NCBI GenBank assembly: GCA_020849855.1 | Contig: JADZFO010000027.1 | Span: 1 to 64,000 of the forward strand | Source: a bacterium | GTDB taxonomy: Bacteria; 4484-113; JAFGCY01 | Direction of reading: 5' to 3' | DNA length: 64,000 nt | Shown: piece after piece, positions 52,234 through 60,255 of the stretch | Layout of the letters: every line of letters begins with the position of its first letter | Numbering within the stretch: the first letter of the stretch is position 1 | Program-made: the position numbers and the translations under genes | The notes under the pieces: generated by a model | The model's input: only the letters and a program-made list of their open reading frames with translations | What the model was told of the DNA's origin: nothing | Databases searched by the model: none

Positions 52234-52282
52234 AGAGGAGGCAGCCATGTTCTGGTGGAAGACTATTACCGTCCCGAAGTAG
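52234..52282 (+). CDS. Candidate 11-residue leader peptide ORF (MFWWKTITVPK)
   Basis: AGAGGAGG (52234-52241) is 5 nt before ATG 52247, the best ribosome binding site in the window, and the frame closes at TAG 52280-52282 after 11 codons. The stop codon lies inside a hairpin (ACCGTCC 52268-52274 with GGACGGT 52282-52288). The frame continues into no larger gene and none lies downstream on the plus strand, so a leader peptide for attenuation is not obvious. The 291-bp spacer 52117-52407 holds no other credible gene. Confidence 0.35.
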
Positions 52283-52307
52283 GACGGTTAAGAAAGGTAG
52301 GAAAACT

Positions 52308-52336
52308 GCAAGGGGACGGCACAGCCGTCCCCTTGC
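52308..52336. repeat. Perfect 13-bp stem-loop (REP-like palindrome)
   Basis: GCAAGGGGACGGC and its exact complement separated by ACA. The arm GGACGG can also pair with CCGTCC of the preceding hairpin at 52268-52274, so mutually exclusive folds are possible. It sits between convergent genes and could be a bidirectional terminator or a dispersed palindrome. Confidence 0.6.
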
Positions 52337-52407
52337 GCACTTCAGGGTCCAGTTCTATGTTACAGCCCAATGGTCGGCCCGCACTTTATTTGGTAACTGC
52401 TTGAGTT

Positions 52408-53337
52408 CTATTCTTCGTCCTCGGCGCTGGCCAGCTCATAGAGCCGCCGACTAAGCCTGTCAATCTGCTCTCTCCCGTTCAGCGCCTGCAGCCACAGCGG
52501 CGGAATGGCCCCCACGCCAAAGCGCGCGCCCAGGAGGGCTCCAGCCACCGCTCCAACCTGGGAACTGGCGGTGCCGCGGTTCACCAGCAAAAGGACGCCC
52601 TCTTCAAAGGTGCTGCAGTTTATGACCGCCCAGAGCCCCGCCTGCAGCGTGTGCAGCACGTCGCCATCGGTTTGCAGTTCCTCGCCCGTGCGGTCCGGGA
52701 TGTTGCGCAGGGCATAGCCCAGCACTGTATTGCGGGGCTCAATGAAGTCCAGCACTTCCTCCAGCAGCCCGTCCGTACCGACCAGCAGCAGGTGCGCGAT
52801 GGCGAGGTTCAGCGCCACGCAGGCCAGCTTGCAGCGCTCGTCATAGTGCGTAATACCGCTGATCACCCGGGATTCGCCGATCAAATGGACGTTGTCGTGA
52901 TAGCGGCGCAGGCCCGTGGGCGCCGCCCGCACCAGGCTTCCGGAGCCCATGCGCATGCTCTCCGGCATGCTCTGCCAGGCCTCAAAACCGGCGCGCTCAA
53001 AGTTGTAGCCAAAGACAAGGTTCTCGCAGGCTTCGCGCGTGGTTTCTCCAAGGTCCCGGGGGCCCTGGCGGTACCACTCCCGGAAACGCTCGGCGACATC
53101 GACAGCATTGAAGACCCCGGTCTCGCAGTAGCTTTCCAGCACGCAGAGCATCATCTGGGCGTCGCCGGTCATGCTGCCCGCGGGCTTGTCGCGCCAGCCG
53201 CCCGGCTGCATCTGGCGCACGTTGCCAAAGCGCTGGTCGATCTCGGCCATGCTCAGCCGGTCCAGCGGCGCGCCGATAGCATTGCCGCAGGCCAGGCCCA
53301 GCAGGCAACCGCGGAACTGTTCAGCCAGGTCTCGCAC
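52408..53337 (-). CDS. Divergent ADP-ribosylglycohydrolase-fold protein
   Basis: A 309-residue protein from GTG 53337. Fold signatures: FRGCLLGLACGNAIGAPLD at the start and VGAVAGALLGARFGVGAIP at the end, as in DraG/ARH proteins that remove ADP-ribose from targets. The di-magnesium ligands are changed: T-D-D-T reads T57-G58-D59-A60, and the G-G-D-T-D-T motif reads R-G-T-A-S-S (about 251-256). It may therefore be inactive, bind ligand only, or use another site. TATCGT is 7 nt before the GTG; the longer frame to 53436 runs over the ribE promoter. Confidence 0.8.
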   Translation of the reverse strand: MRDLAEQFRGCLLGLACGNAIGAPLDRLSMAEIDQRFGNVRQMQPGGWRDKPAGSMTGDAQMMLCVLESYCETGVFNAVDVAERFREWYRQGPRDLGETTREACENLVFGYNFERAGFEAWQSMPESMRMGSGSLVRAAPTGLRRYHDNVHLIGESRVISGITHYDERCKLACVALNLAIAHLLLVGTDGLLEEVLDFIEPRNTVLGYALRNIPDRTGEELQTDGDVLHTLQAGLWAVINCSTFEEGVLLLVNRGTASSQVGAVAGALLGARFGVGAIPPLWLQALNGREQIDRLSRRLYELASAEDEE

Positions 53338-53344
53338 TGGCGGA

Positions 53345-53350
53345 ACGATA
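53345..53350 (-). promoter_or_regulatory. -10 box for the ADP-ribosylglycohydrolase-like gene
   Basis: TATCGT, 7 nt before GTG 53337. Confidence 0.4.
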
Positions 53351-53440
53351 ACACAGCCTGCCGCGCGGCCAGTCTCAAGCGCGGCAAACTGTATTGAGTT
53401 GCCCTGACTATGCCCACGCAGCCTGGACGCAGGCACGGGG

Positions 53441-53446
53441 TAGAAT
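53441..53446 (+). promoter_or_regulatory. -10 box for ribE-ribBA
   Basis: TAGAAT, 6 nt before GTG 53453. There is therefore no room for an FMN riboswitch leader. Confidence 0.6.
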
Positions 53447-53452
53447 CAGCCC

Positions 53453-54106
53453 GTGTATACAGGGCTTATCCGGCATCAGGGCCTGCTGGCGGCGCGCGGC
53501 GCTGCCAGTCTGCTCGTCGATTGCCCTGGCCTGCGCTCAAGTCTGAATTTCGGTGACAGCGTTTCGGTCAACGGCGTCTGCCTGACCGTGGCCCGTCTGA
53601 GCGAAACGGGTTTCGGGGCGGATCTGCTTCCGGCCACGCTTGAGGTAACAACTCTGGGCACACTGGCCATCGGCAGCCGTCTGAACCTGGAGCTGCCGCT
53701 GGGGACCGGCGAGCTCTTTGGCGGCCATCTGGTGCGCGGCGTCGTGGACGGGACAGTTGAACTGCTTGCCCGCGAGGAGCTGCCCGGAGGAGCCCTGCGG
53801 CTCAGCTTCAGGCTGGAGGACTGGCTCAAGCAGTGGCTGGTTCCAAAGGGCGCGGTCTGCCTGGATGGTGTCAGCCTGACCGTTCAGCGCCTGGATGAAG
53901 CTGTCTTCACGACAGAGCTGATCCCAACCACGCAGGCTGAGACAAACCTTGGAACTATTTTGCCCTCGGCAAGGGTAAATGTTGAAGCCGACCTGATCGT
54001 TAAGTCCGTGCGCACGGTGCTTGAAGGCATGGGCTATGCGGATCGGGTACCAGAGCTGGCGGCAGCCGTAAACGGACTGCCTGCTTCAAAGGGAACTGGA
54101 GATTGA
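53453..54106 (+). CDS. ribE: Riboflavin synthase alpha chain
   Basis: A 217-residue enzyme dismutating two lumazines to riboflavin. Two lumazine-binding repeats are seen: [10 protein letters not shown]...[10 protein letters not shown] and [14 protein letters not shown]...[11 protein letters not shown] with the second half ending [12 protein letters not shown]. Length normal. The start is GTG 53453, set by the -10 box. Its TGA overlaps the next ATG (TGATG), forming a ribE-ribBA operon. Lumazine synthase (ribH) and ribD are not in the window. Confidence 0.95.
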   Translation: MYTGLIRHQGLLAARGAASLLVDCPGLRSSLNFGDSVSVNGVCLTVARLSETGFGADLLPATLEVTTLGTLAIGSRLNLELPLGTGELFGGHLVRGVVDGTVELLAREELPGGALRLSFRLEDWLKQWLVPKGAVCLDGVSLTVQRLDEAVFTTELIPTTQAETNLGTILPSARVNVEADLIVKSVRTVLEGMGYADRVPELAAAVNGLPASKGTGD

Positions 54107-55512
54107 TGTCTGATACAAACAACGGAAACGGTCCAGGCGCTGCCAAGCCGGCTGGCAACGGCGGTCTGACCCCCAGCTGCAGCGGTAACACGGTCTATAC
54201 GGCCCTGCTCGCGCGCAGCGGCATGCGCCTGATCGAGTCGGTCACCGCGCCCGCGGCTCCGCAGGAAGATGCCGCCACGTGTTATGTCAGCCGCGTCGAA
54301 GCGGCGGTCGAGGCCCTGCGCCGCGGCGGCATGGTGATCCTGATGGATGACAAACAGCGCGAGAACGAGGGCGATCTTGTCTGCGCCGCTCAGTTCGCCA
54401 GCCCGGAGAACGTTAACTTCATGAAGGCTCACGGCCGCGGCCTGATCTGCGTGCCGATGACCAGCGAGGCCCTCGAGCGCCTGGAGCTGCCGTTGATGGC
54501 CCAGCGCAACACCAGCCTGCACGGCACCGCCTTCACCATGAGCGTCGATGCCCTGCACGGCACCAGCACAGGCATCAGTGCCGAGGACATGTCCATCACG
54601 ATCCGCGCGCTGGCCGACCCCGCGACGCGGCCCGAGGACCTCGGCCGCCCCGGCCATGTCTTCCCGCTGCTCTACCACTCCGGCGGCGTGCTCAAGCGCC
54701 CCGGCCAGACAGAAGGCAGCGTGGACCTGCTGCGCATTGCCGGCCTGCAGCCGGCCGCAGTGGTCTGCGAGATCTGTAACGAGGATGGCAGCATGGCCCG
54801 TGAACCCCAGCTTGTCGAATACAGCCGGCAGCATCAGATTCCCCTGGTACATATCCAGGACATCGTGCGCTACCGCCTGGTCAAGGACAAGATCATCCGC
54901 TTTGCTGACAAGGCCGTCCTGCCCACGGAGTACGGTGAGTTCGCCATTCATGGCTACGAAGTGCCGGCCACTGGCGAGCACCACGTCGCCCTGGTCTGCG
55001 GAGATGTCTCGACAGACGAGCCGGTGTTGATCCGCGTGCACAGCGAATGCCTGACCGGCGATGTCTTCCATAGCCGCCGCTGCGACTGCGGTCCGCAGCT
55101 TGACTGGGCCATGCGGGCCATCGCCAAGGAAGGCCGCGGTGTGCTGCTTTACCTGCGCCAGGAGGGCCGCGGCATCGGCCTGATCAACAAGATCCGCGCC
55201 TATGCCCTGCAGGACAACGGCATGGATACCGTCGAGGCCAACCTCGCGCTGGGCCTGCCGGCCGACAACCGCGACTACGATGCCGGGGCGCAGATCCTGC
55301 TCGACCTCGGCCTAAAGGACCTGCGCCTGATCACCAACAACCCCTCCAAGCTGGTGGGCCTGGAAGCGCATGGACTGCGAATCGTCGAGCGTGTACCGAT
55401 TCCTCTGGAGATCATGTATCACCGCCACAGCGCTGGCTACATCGAAACCAAGGTGGCCAAGATGGGGCACCTGATCGATCTGCAGGGGGCGGAGGTCCAG
55501 GCCGGCGGCTAA
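54106..55512 (+). CDS. ribBA: Bifunctional DHBP synthase / GTP cyclohydrolase II
   Basis: A 468-residue riboflavin-pathway enzyme. An unusual 60-residue N-terminal extension (Asn/Gly/Ala-rich, then [10 protein letters not shown]) precedes the DHBP synthase domain ([17 protein letters not shown], about residues 80-275, and RPGHVFPL). GTP cyclohydrolase II follows (about 280-465) with zinc Cys in [18 protein letters not shown] and motif [13 protein letters not shown]. It supplies both precursors for ribE just upstream. ATG 54106 overlaps the ribE stop and has TGGAG 6 nt upstream. Confidence 0.96.
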   Translation: MSDTNNGNGPGAAKPAGNGGLTPSCSGNTVYTALLARSGMRLIESVTAPAAPQEDAATCYVSRVEAAVEALRRGGMVILMDDKQRENEGDLVCAAQFASPENVNFMKAHGRGLICVPMTSEALERLELPLMAQRNTSLHGTAFTMSVDALHGTSTGISAEDMSITIRALADPATRPEDLGRPGHVFPLLYHSGGVLKRPGQTEGSVDLLRIAGLQPAAVVCEICNEDGSMAREPQLVEYSRQHQIPLVHIQDIVRYRLVKDKIIRFADKAVLPTEYGEFAIHGYEVPATGEHHVALVCGDVSTDEPVLIRVHSECLTGDVFHSRRCDCGPQLDWAMRAIAKEGRGVLLYLRQEGRGIGLINKIRAYALQDNGMDTVEANLALGLPADNRDYDAGAQILLDLGLKDLRLITNNPSKLVGLEAHGLRIVERVPIPLEIMYHRHSAGYIETKVAKMGHLIDLQGAEVQAGG

Positions 55513-57422
55513 GCAGCAGCCTGCGCCCCGCCGCGATAAGGCTGCACCAGCAGCAGCATTCCGCTGAGGATTGTCAGCACTGTGCTGCCTTCATGCAGGA
55601 TCACCGCCAGCCACAGCGGCAGCCAGCCCGTGGCCGCGCCGGCCAGCAGCAGGATGATCACGCCAAATGCCAGCACCAGCCCGCGGGTAATCGCCGCCTG
55701 GGTCTGGCGGGCCAGCCAGACCGCGAAGGGCAGGGCGGACAGGTCATCGCGCATCAGCACTATGTCCGCCGTTTCCAGCGCCACATCAGTGCCGCGGCTG
55801 CCCATGGCGAGGCCGATGTCGGCCGCGGCCAGCGCCGGGCCGTCGTTGACACCGTCGCCCACAAAAGCCAGCGCGCCGTACTGCTGCTGCAGACGCCGAA
55901 CCTCGTCCACCTTGTTCTCGGGCAGCAGCTCCGCCCGCACTTCGTCCGCGCCCACACTGGCGGCCACTGCCTCGCCAACCAGATGGTGGTCGCCGGTGAG
56001 GATCACCACATGCTGGATCCCCTGGCGTCGCAGCTGCTGGATTGCCGGCTCAGCGCTGGCGCGAATCCGGTCGGCGATGCCCAGCACCTCATGCCCGCCG
56101 TCAGAGCTCACCACCACAGCCGTCAGGCCGCGCCGGCGGATCGCGCTGACCTCCTCAAACACGCTGTCGGGCACATCCACGCCATGCGATTCGAAGAGGC
56201 TGCGGTTGCCCACGCCGACCCAGCGCTGGTCCACCTCTCCATGCACGCCCTCGCCCACATGCGTGTCGAAGTCCTGCACTTTGCGCAGCTCCAGGCCCTG
56301 CTCCAGGGCAGCCTGCACCACGGCCTGGGCCAGTGGGTGCTCGCTGACTGCCTCAACCGAGGCGGCAAGCTGCAGCAGCCGCGCCTTCTCCTCGGCCGTG
56401 CCGACCGGGTTGCCCAGATACAGCACGGCCGGGGCGCCTTCGGTCAGGGTGCCGGTCTTGTCCAGTGCGATGCTGCGCACCTGGGCCAGGCGCTCCAGAT
56501 AGACGCCGCCTTTGATCAGTACGCCCTGCCGGGCAGCGCGGGTCAGGCCGGAGAGTACAGCAGCCGGCACGCTCATGATCACCGCGCATGGTGAGGCCGC
56601 CACCAGGAAGACCATACCGTGATAGAGGGCGTCAGACAGGGGCCGCTGGCCCCAGAGGTAATCCCATGCCGCTACAGAAGTGGCCAGGGCCAGGACGGCA
56701 ATCACATAGGCGTTCTGCCAGCGCTCAAAGCGTGCCTGGGTTGCCACCTTCTGTTCCTGGGCTTCCTGCACCAGGCGCACAATGCGCGCCAGCATGGTGT
56801 CGCCGGCGCGGTGGGTCACCTCAATCAGCAGGCTGCCGCGCAGGTTGATGGTCCCGGCGAAGACTTCCTGTCCGGCTGACTTGCTCACCGGCAGGCCTTC
56901 TCCGGTGAGGGTGCTTTCATCCAGGCTGCCGTGCCCTTCGCGGATGACGCCGTCCAGGGCCAGACGCTCGCCGGCGGCGATGCGCAGCAATTCGCCGGGC
57001 TGGATGCTGTCCACCGGCACCTGCTGCTCGCGGCCCTCACGCAGGACGGTGGCGAAGTCCGGCCGCAGCTCCATCAGGCCGGCGATGGAGCGCTTGGTGC
57101 GCTCGAGGGTGTAGTACTCCAGCGCGCCGCTCAGCGTAAACAGGAACAGCAGGCCGATGCCTTCCGCCGGCTGGCGCAGGGCCGCAGCACCGTAGGCGGC
57201 CAGCAGCATCAGGAAGTTGATGTCCAGCCTGCGCTCGCGAAGAGATTCGACGGCGGCCTTAAGCGGCAGCCATGAGCCGGCGAGGAAGGCTGGCGCGAAG
57301 AAAAGCCAGGCCGGGCCCGGCAGCCCCCCGCGCTGCAATAGCAGACCGCCGACTCCGCCGGCTGCACAGGCCAGGGTCAGGAAGACCGGAACCCAGTTGA
57401 ATTTCTTGACAGGCCTGTGCAC
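55509..57422 (-). CDS. P1B-type heavy-metal-transporting ATPase (ZntA-like)
   Basis: A 637-residue P-type pump. GEGLPVSKS follows the A-domain TGE; metal motif ASPCAVIM; phosphorylation site DKTGTL (D about 320); SEHPLAQAV (HP); [10 protein letters not shown]; final helices with [18 protein letters not shown]. The C-terminal HEGST motif favours Zn/Cd/Pb/Co pumps over Cu. There is no N-terminal ferredoxin-like metal-binding domain; only a short CHVHR near the start. GTG 57422 is chosen because TACAAT is 9 nt upstream. It overlaps the ribBA stop (convergent, 4 nt) and is divergent from arsM. Confidence 0.92.
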   Translation of the reverse strand: MHRPVKKFNWVPVFLTLACAAGGVGGLLLQRGGLPGPAWLFFAPAFLAGSWLPLKAAVESLRERRLDINFLMLLAAYGAAALRQPAEGIGLLFLFTLSGALEYYTLERTKRSIAGLMELRPDFATVLREGREQQVPVDSIQPGELLRIAAGERLALDGVIREGHGSLDESTLTGEGLPVSKSAGQEVFAGTINLRGSLLIEVTHRAGDTMLARIVRLVQEAQEQKVATQARFERWQNAYVIAVLALATSVAAWDYLWGQRPLSDALYHGMVFLVAASPCAVIMSVPAAVLSGLTRAARQGVLIKGGVYLERLAQVRSIALDKTGTLTEGAPAVLYLGNPVGTAEEKARLLQLAASVEAVSEHPLAQAVVQAALEQGLELRKVQDFDTHVGEGVHGEVDQRWVGVGNRSLFESHGVDVPDSVFEEVSAIRRRGLTAVVVSSDGGHEVLGIADRIRASAEPAIQQLRRQGIQHVVILTGDHHLVGEAVAASVGADEVRAELLPENKVDEVRRLQQQYGALAFVGDGVNDGPALAAADIGLAMGSRGTDVALETADIVLMRDDLSALPFAVWLARQTQAAITRGLVLAFGVIILLLAGAATGWLPLWLAVILHEGSTVLTILSGMLLLVQPYRGGAQAAA

Positions 57423-57431
57423 GTGACAGCT

Positions 57432-57437
57432 ATTGTA
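57432..57437 (-). promoter_or_regulatory. -10 box for the P1B ATPase
   Basis: TACAAT, 9 nt before GTG 57422. Confidence 0.5.
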
Positions 57438-57523
57438 TTCAGGCTCAGAGCCTCTGCGTCTGTTTTGTCCACAATGGGCCTGGATCTCAGCCTGCGCTAA
57501 GAACATCGCGGCCCTGCGGCGGG

Positions 57524-57529
57524 TAATAT
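57524..57529 (+). promoter_or_regulatory. -10 box for arsM
   Basis: TAATAT, 20 nt before ATG 57550, leaving a short leader that holds GGGAGGA. Confidence 0.45.
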
Positions 57530-57549
57530 GGGCAGCCGGGAGGAATGAA

Positions 57550-58356
57550 ATGGCAACTCAGCAGGAAATCCGCGAACTGGTGCAGCGCGCCTATGGACAG
57601 GTGGCTGCCGGGCAGTTGAACGAGAAGAAAGAGGGCAGCTGCTGCTCAAGCGATCCAGGCTGCTGCGTGAGCGAGACTGATGCCTCCTACCGCGTTGGCG
57701 AAGAGCACCCGCTGCCACAGTCGGACCTTGGCCTTTCCTGCGGCAATCCCGTCGCCTTCAGCATGATCAAGCCCGGGGACGTTGTCCTTGACCTGGGCTC
57801 CGGCGCCGGCAGGGATGTGTTCATGGCCGCCGCCCGCGTGGGTCCTGAGGGTCGCGCAATCGGCGTGGACATGACCCCGCACATGCTTGAGCTGGCCCGC
57901 AAGAACGCCGCCCGCTTCGCCGCAACCTCAGGCATGAGCAATGTCGAGTTCCGCGAGGGCTTTATTGAGGCCCTGCCGGTAGCGGATGCCGAGGTCGATC
58001 TGGTCATCTCCAACTGCGTAATCAACCTCTCCGTCGACAAGCCGCAGGTCTTCCGCGAGGCCTTCCGCGTGCTGAAGCCAGGCGGGCGCATCGTCGTCAG
58101 CGACATCGTGCTGAACCACGAGCTCTCGGCGGAGCTGGCCAATGATCCGCGGGTCTACGCCAACTGCATCTCCGGCGCGCTGCTGCGGGAGGATTACCTC
58201 GGCGCGATCAGTGCGGCCGGCTTTGCGGCGGTCGAGATCCTGGATGACCATCTCTACAACTCCAGCAGCTGCTGCGGTGATCCAATCACCGGTGAGATGT
58301 CAGCCGAGCTGGAGGGCTGTGCCAGCAGTATCACCGTGCTGGCCCGCAAGGACTGA
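57550..58356 (+). CDS. arsM: Arsenite S-adenosylmethionine methyltransferase
   Basis: A 268-residue enzyme that methylates As(III). SAM loop VLDLGSGAGRDVFMAA and the three conserved arsenic-binding cysteines fit C64 (LSCGNP), C156 (ISNCVINL) and C206 (ANCISGAL). Extra Cys pairs lie near the N-terminus (CC31-32, CC38-39) and C-terminus (CC241-242), common in the family. The start is ATG 57550, with GGGAGGA about 7 nt upstream; the longer frame from 57433 lacks signals. No arsR, arsB or arsC is next to it; the neighbour is a divergent metal ATPase. Confidence 0.94.
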   Translation: MATQQEIRELVQRAYGQVAAGQLNEKKEGSCCSSDPGCCVSETDASYRVGEEHPLPQSDLGLSCGNPVAFSMIKPGDVVLDLGSGAGRDVFMAAARVGPEGRAIGVDMTPHMLELARKNAARFAATSGMSNVEFREGFIEALPVADAEVDLVISNCVINLSVDKPQVFREAFRVLKPGGRIVVSDIVLNHELSAELANDPRVYANCISGALLREDYLGAISAAGFAAVEILDDHLYNSSSCCGDPITGEMSAELEGCASSITVLARKD

Positions 58357-58384
58357 GCCGCCGCTTCCATGCCCTTGCAGGTCC

Positions 58385-58390
58385 TATACT
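58385..58390 (+). promoter_or_regulatory. Possible -10 box for the M14 pair
   Basis: TATACT, about 45 nt before TTG 58435. The leader would include AGGA before the start. Confidence 0.35.
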
Positions 58391-58434
58391 GCTGGTGCGG
58401 CAGGGCTGCCGCAACTACCAGTTAGGACAGGAAT

Positions 58435-60255
58435 TTGAAGAACACCCGCCTGCCTCTGCTCGCCAGGCTGCTGCTTCCGTGCCTGGCGTTCATCCTCAGC
58501 CTCAGCTCAGGCGCACTGGCCGATGGCGCGCTGCCGGGCTATCGCTCTCCGGACGAGATCAATGCCAGGCTGCGCGCACTGGAAAGCCCGGGTTTGGCCA
58601 GCGTGATCAGCCTGGGCCGCACGGCGCAGGGCCGCGAGATCCTCTGCCTGCGCATCGGCAGTGGCGATGCTGACAGCAAGCCGGCCATCGCTGTGCTGGG
58701 CTCCGTACAGGCGCAGCAGCGTGTGGGCGCCGAGCTGGTTGTACGACTGGCCGAAGGCCTGATCCAGTCCGCGGCAAGCGATAGGACCGCCGGCGTTCTG
58801 GCCGGGCATACCTATTACCTGATACCGGAGCCAAGCCCCGATGCGGCCAGCGCCTGCTTCACGTCCCCGCTGACAGACCGCGCTGGCAACAGCCGTCCCT
58901 GGGACGACGACAAGGACGGCGGCGTGGATGAGGACGGGCCTGATGACCTGGACGGCGACGGCTGGATCACTCAGCTGCGCGTCAAGGATCCGGCGGGCCG
59001 GTTGATGCCGCACCCCCTGGATCCGCGCGTCCTGATCGAAGCCGACGCCAGCAAGGGCGAGCGCGGTGTTTACAGCATCTACACCGAGGGCCTGGATGAC
59101 GACGTGGACGGCAGCTTCAATGAGGATGGCCGCGGCGGTGTGGACTTCAACCGCAACTGGAGCTTCGACTACCCGGCCTATCAGGCCGACGCGGGACTCA
59201 ACGCGGTCAGCGAGCCAGAGTGTCGCGCCCTGGCCGATTTTCTGTTTGCCCGCAGCAACGTAGCCCTGGTTTTCAGCTTCAGCCCGCAGGATAACCTCAG
59301 CGACGCCTGGAAGGCCGGCCAGAGCCAGCCCTACAGCATCATGAACAGCATCCTCGGCGGCGATGCGCCGGCTTATGAGCTGCTGAGCAAGCGCTACAAG
59401 GAGCTGCTGGACCCCAAGGACGCGCCAGCGGCGCGGGGCTGGAGTGGCAGTTTCAGCGCCTGGGCCTACTTCCACTTCGGCCGCTGGTCGCTCAGCAGCG
59501 CTGGCTGGTGGCCGCGCGTCCCGGCGGCAGAGGCGGCGGAAGTGGCCCCTGTGGTCGTCAGCGATAGCAGCGCAGCCGCGCCGGTCGCTGCGGCTGAGCC
59601 AGCGCCGGCTGCCGGTGCGGATGCCCATTCGGAGCAGCCTGCCGCAGCAACAAGCGCGGCCGGATCGGAGTGGGACAAGGATGACAAGCGCGGTGATCGC
59701 GAGCTGAACTGGCTGAAGTGGATGGACAGCCAGGGCCTTGAGGGCTTTGCGGCATGGCAGCCATACAGCGGAGACACAAGGAAGCTGCCGGAGGGCGAGG
59801 TCGAGGTCGGAGGTATGAGGATGCTGCGCATGCAGAACCCGCCTGCGGCCGAGCTTGACGCTCTTGCAGGCAGCTTCGCTCCCTTCCTCGAGGCTCTTCC
59901 CGGACTGCTGCCGCGCCTGGAGCTCGGCGGTGTGAAGTGCGAGGCGCTGGGCGATGGCCTGTACCGCGCCAGCGCGACTCTGGTCAACAGCGGCCAGCTG
60001 CCGACGATGCCGCAGCTGGCAGAGAACACAGCGCTTAACAACCCGCTGCAGGCGGAAGTGCTGCTCCCCGGCGGCTCCAGCCTGCTGACCGGAACACCGC
60101 GGCGCCGTGTTGGCCGCCTGCTGCCGGGTGCCAGCACTGAACTCAACTGGCTGATCTATGCCCCCCAGGGAGGCAGCATCACGCTGCGTGCCTGGAGTCC
60201 TTCTGTCGGCAGTGTCGAAGCCAGTGTCGAACTCAGTTCCGGGGGTAGCAAGTGA
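58435..60255 (+). CDS. M14-like carboxypeptidase, probably inactive
   Basis: A 606-residue protein from TTG. The signal peptide ends near GALA (about 29). The M14 fold is recognisable (TAQGREILCLRIG, then FNRNW near 235). The zinc site H-x-x-E of the neighbour (GCIHANE) reads GSVQAQQ (Q92, Q95), and the third His region SYHNSGG reads FSPQDN. The C-terminal catalytic Glu segment is also not conserved. Asp-rich loops (DDDKDGGVDEDGPDDLDGDG; DDDVDGSFNEDG) look like calcium-binding DxDxDG repeats. A low-complexity Ala/Pro/Glu stretch (about 360-415) follows. It overlaps the active paralogue downstream (TGATG), suggesting a complex or regulatory partner. Confidence 0.8.
   Translation: MKNTRLPLLARLLLPCLAFILSLSSGALADGALPGYRSPDEINARLRALESPGLASVISLGRTAQGREILCLRIGSGDADSKPAIAVLGSVQAQQRVGAELVVRLAEGLIQSAASDRTAGVLAGHTYYLIPEPSPDAASACFTSPLTDRAGNSRPWDDDKDGGVDEDGPDDLDGDGWITQLRVKDPAGRLMPHPLDPRVLIEADASKGERGVYSIYTEGLDDDVDGSFNEDGRGGVDFNRNWSFDYPAYQADAGLNAVSEPECRALADFLFARSNVALVFSFSPQDNLSDAWKAGQSQPYSIMNSILGGDAPAYELLSKRYKELLDPKDAPAARGWSGSFSAWAYFHFGRWSLSSAGWWPRVPAAEAAEVAPVVVSDSSAAAPVAAAEPAPAAGADAHSEQPAAATSAAGSEWDKDDKRGDRELNWLKWMDSQGLEGFAAWQPYSGDTRKLPEGEVEVGGMRMLRMQNPPAAELDALAGSFAPFLEALPGLLPRLELGGVKCEALGDGLYRASATLVNSGQLPTMPQLAENTALNNPLQAEVLLPGGSSLLTGTPRRRVGRLLPGASTELNWLIYAPQGGSITLRAWSPSVGSVEASVELSSGGSK

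Noticed and set aside
52177-52404. 75-codon plus-strand reading frame in the spacer after the repetitive protein gene
   Set aside because: It runs straight through two strong hairpins, has no ribosome binding site, and its composition does not look like protein. The 11-codon ORF in another frame has far better start signals.
53338-53436. N-terminal extension of the ADP-ribosylglycohydrolase-like gene
   Set aside because: It crosses its own -10 box and approaches the ribE promoter; the family begins at FRGCLLG, shortly after GTG 53337.
53400-53452. FMN riboswitch before ribE
   Set aside because: The -10 box is 6 nt from the start codon, leaving no leader, and the conserved FMN-aptamer sequences are not present.
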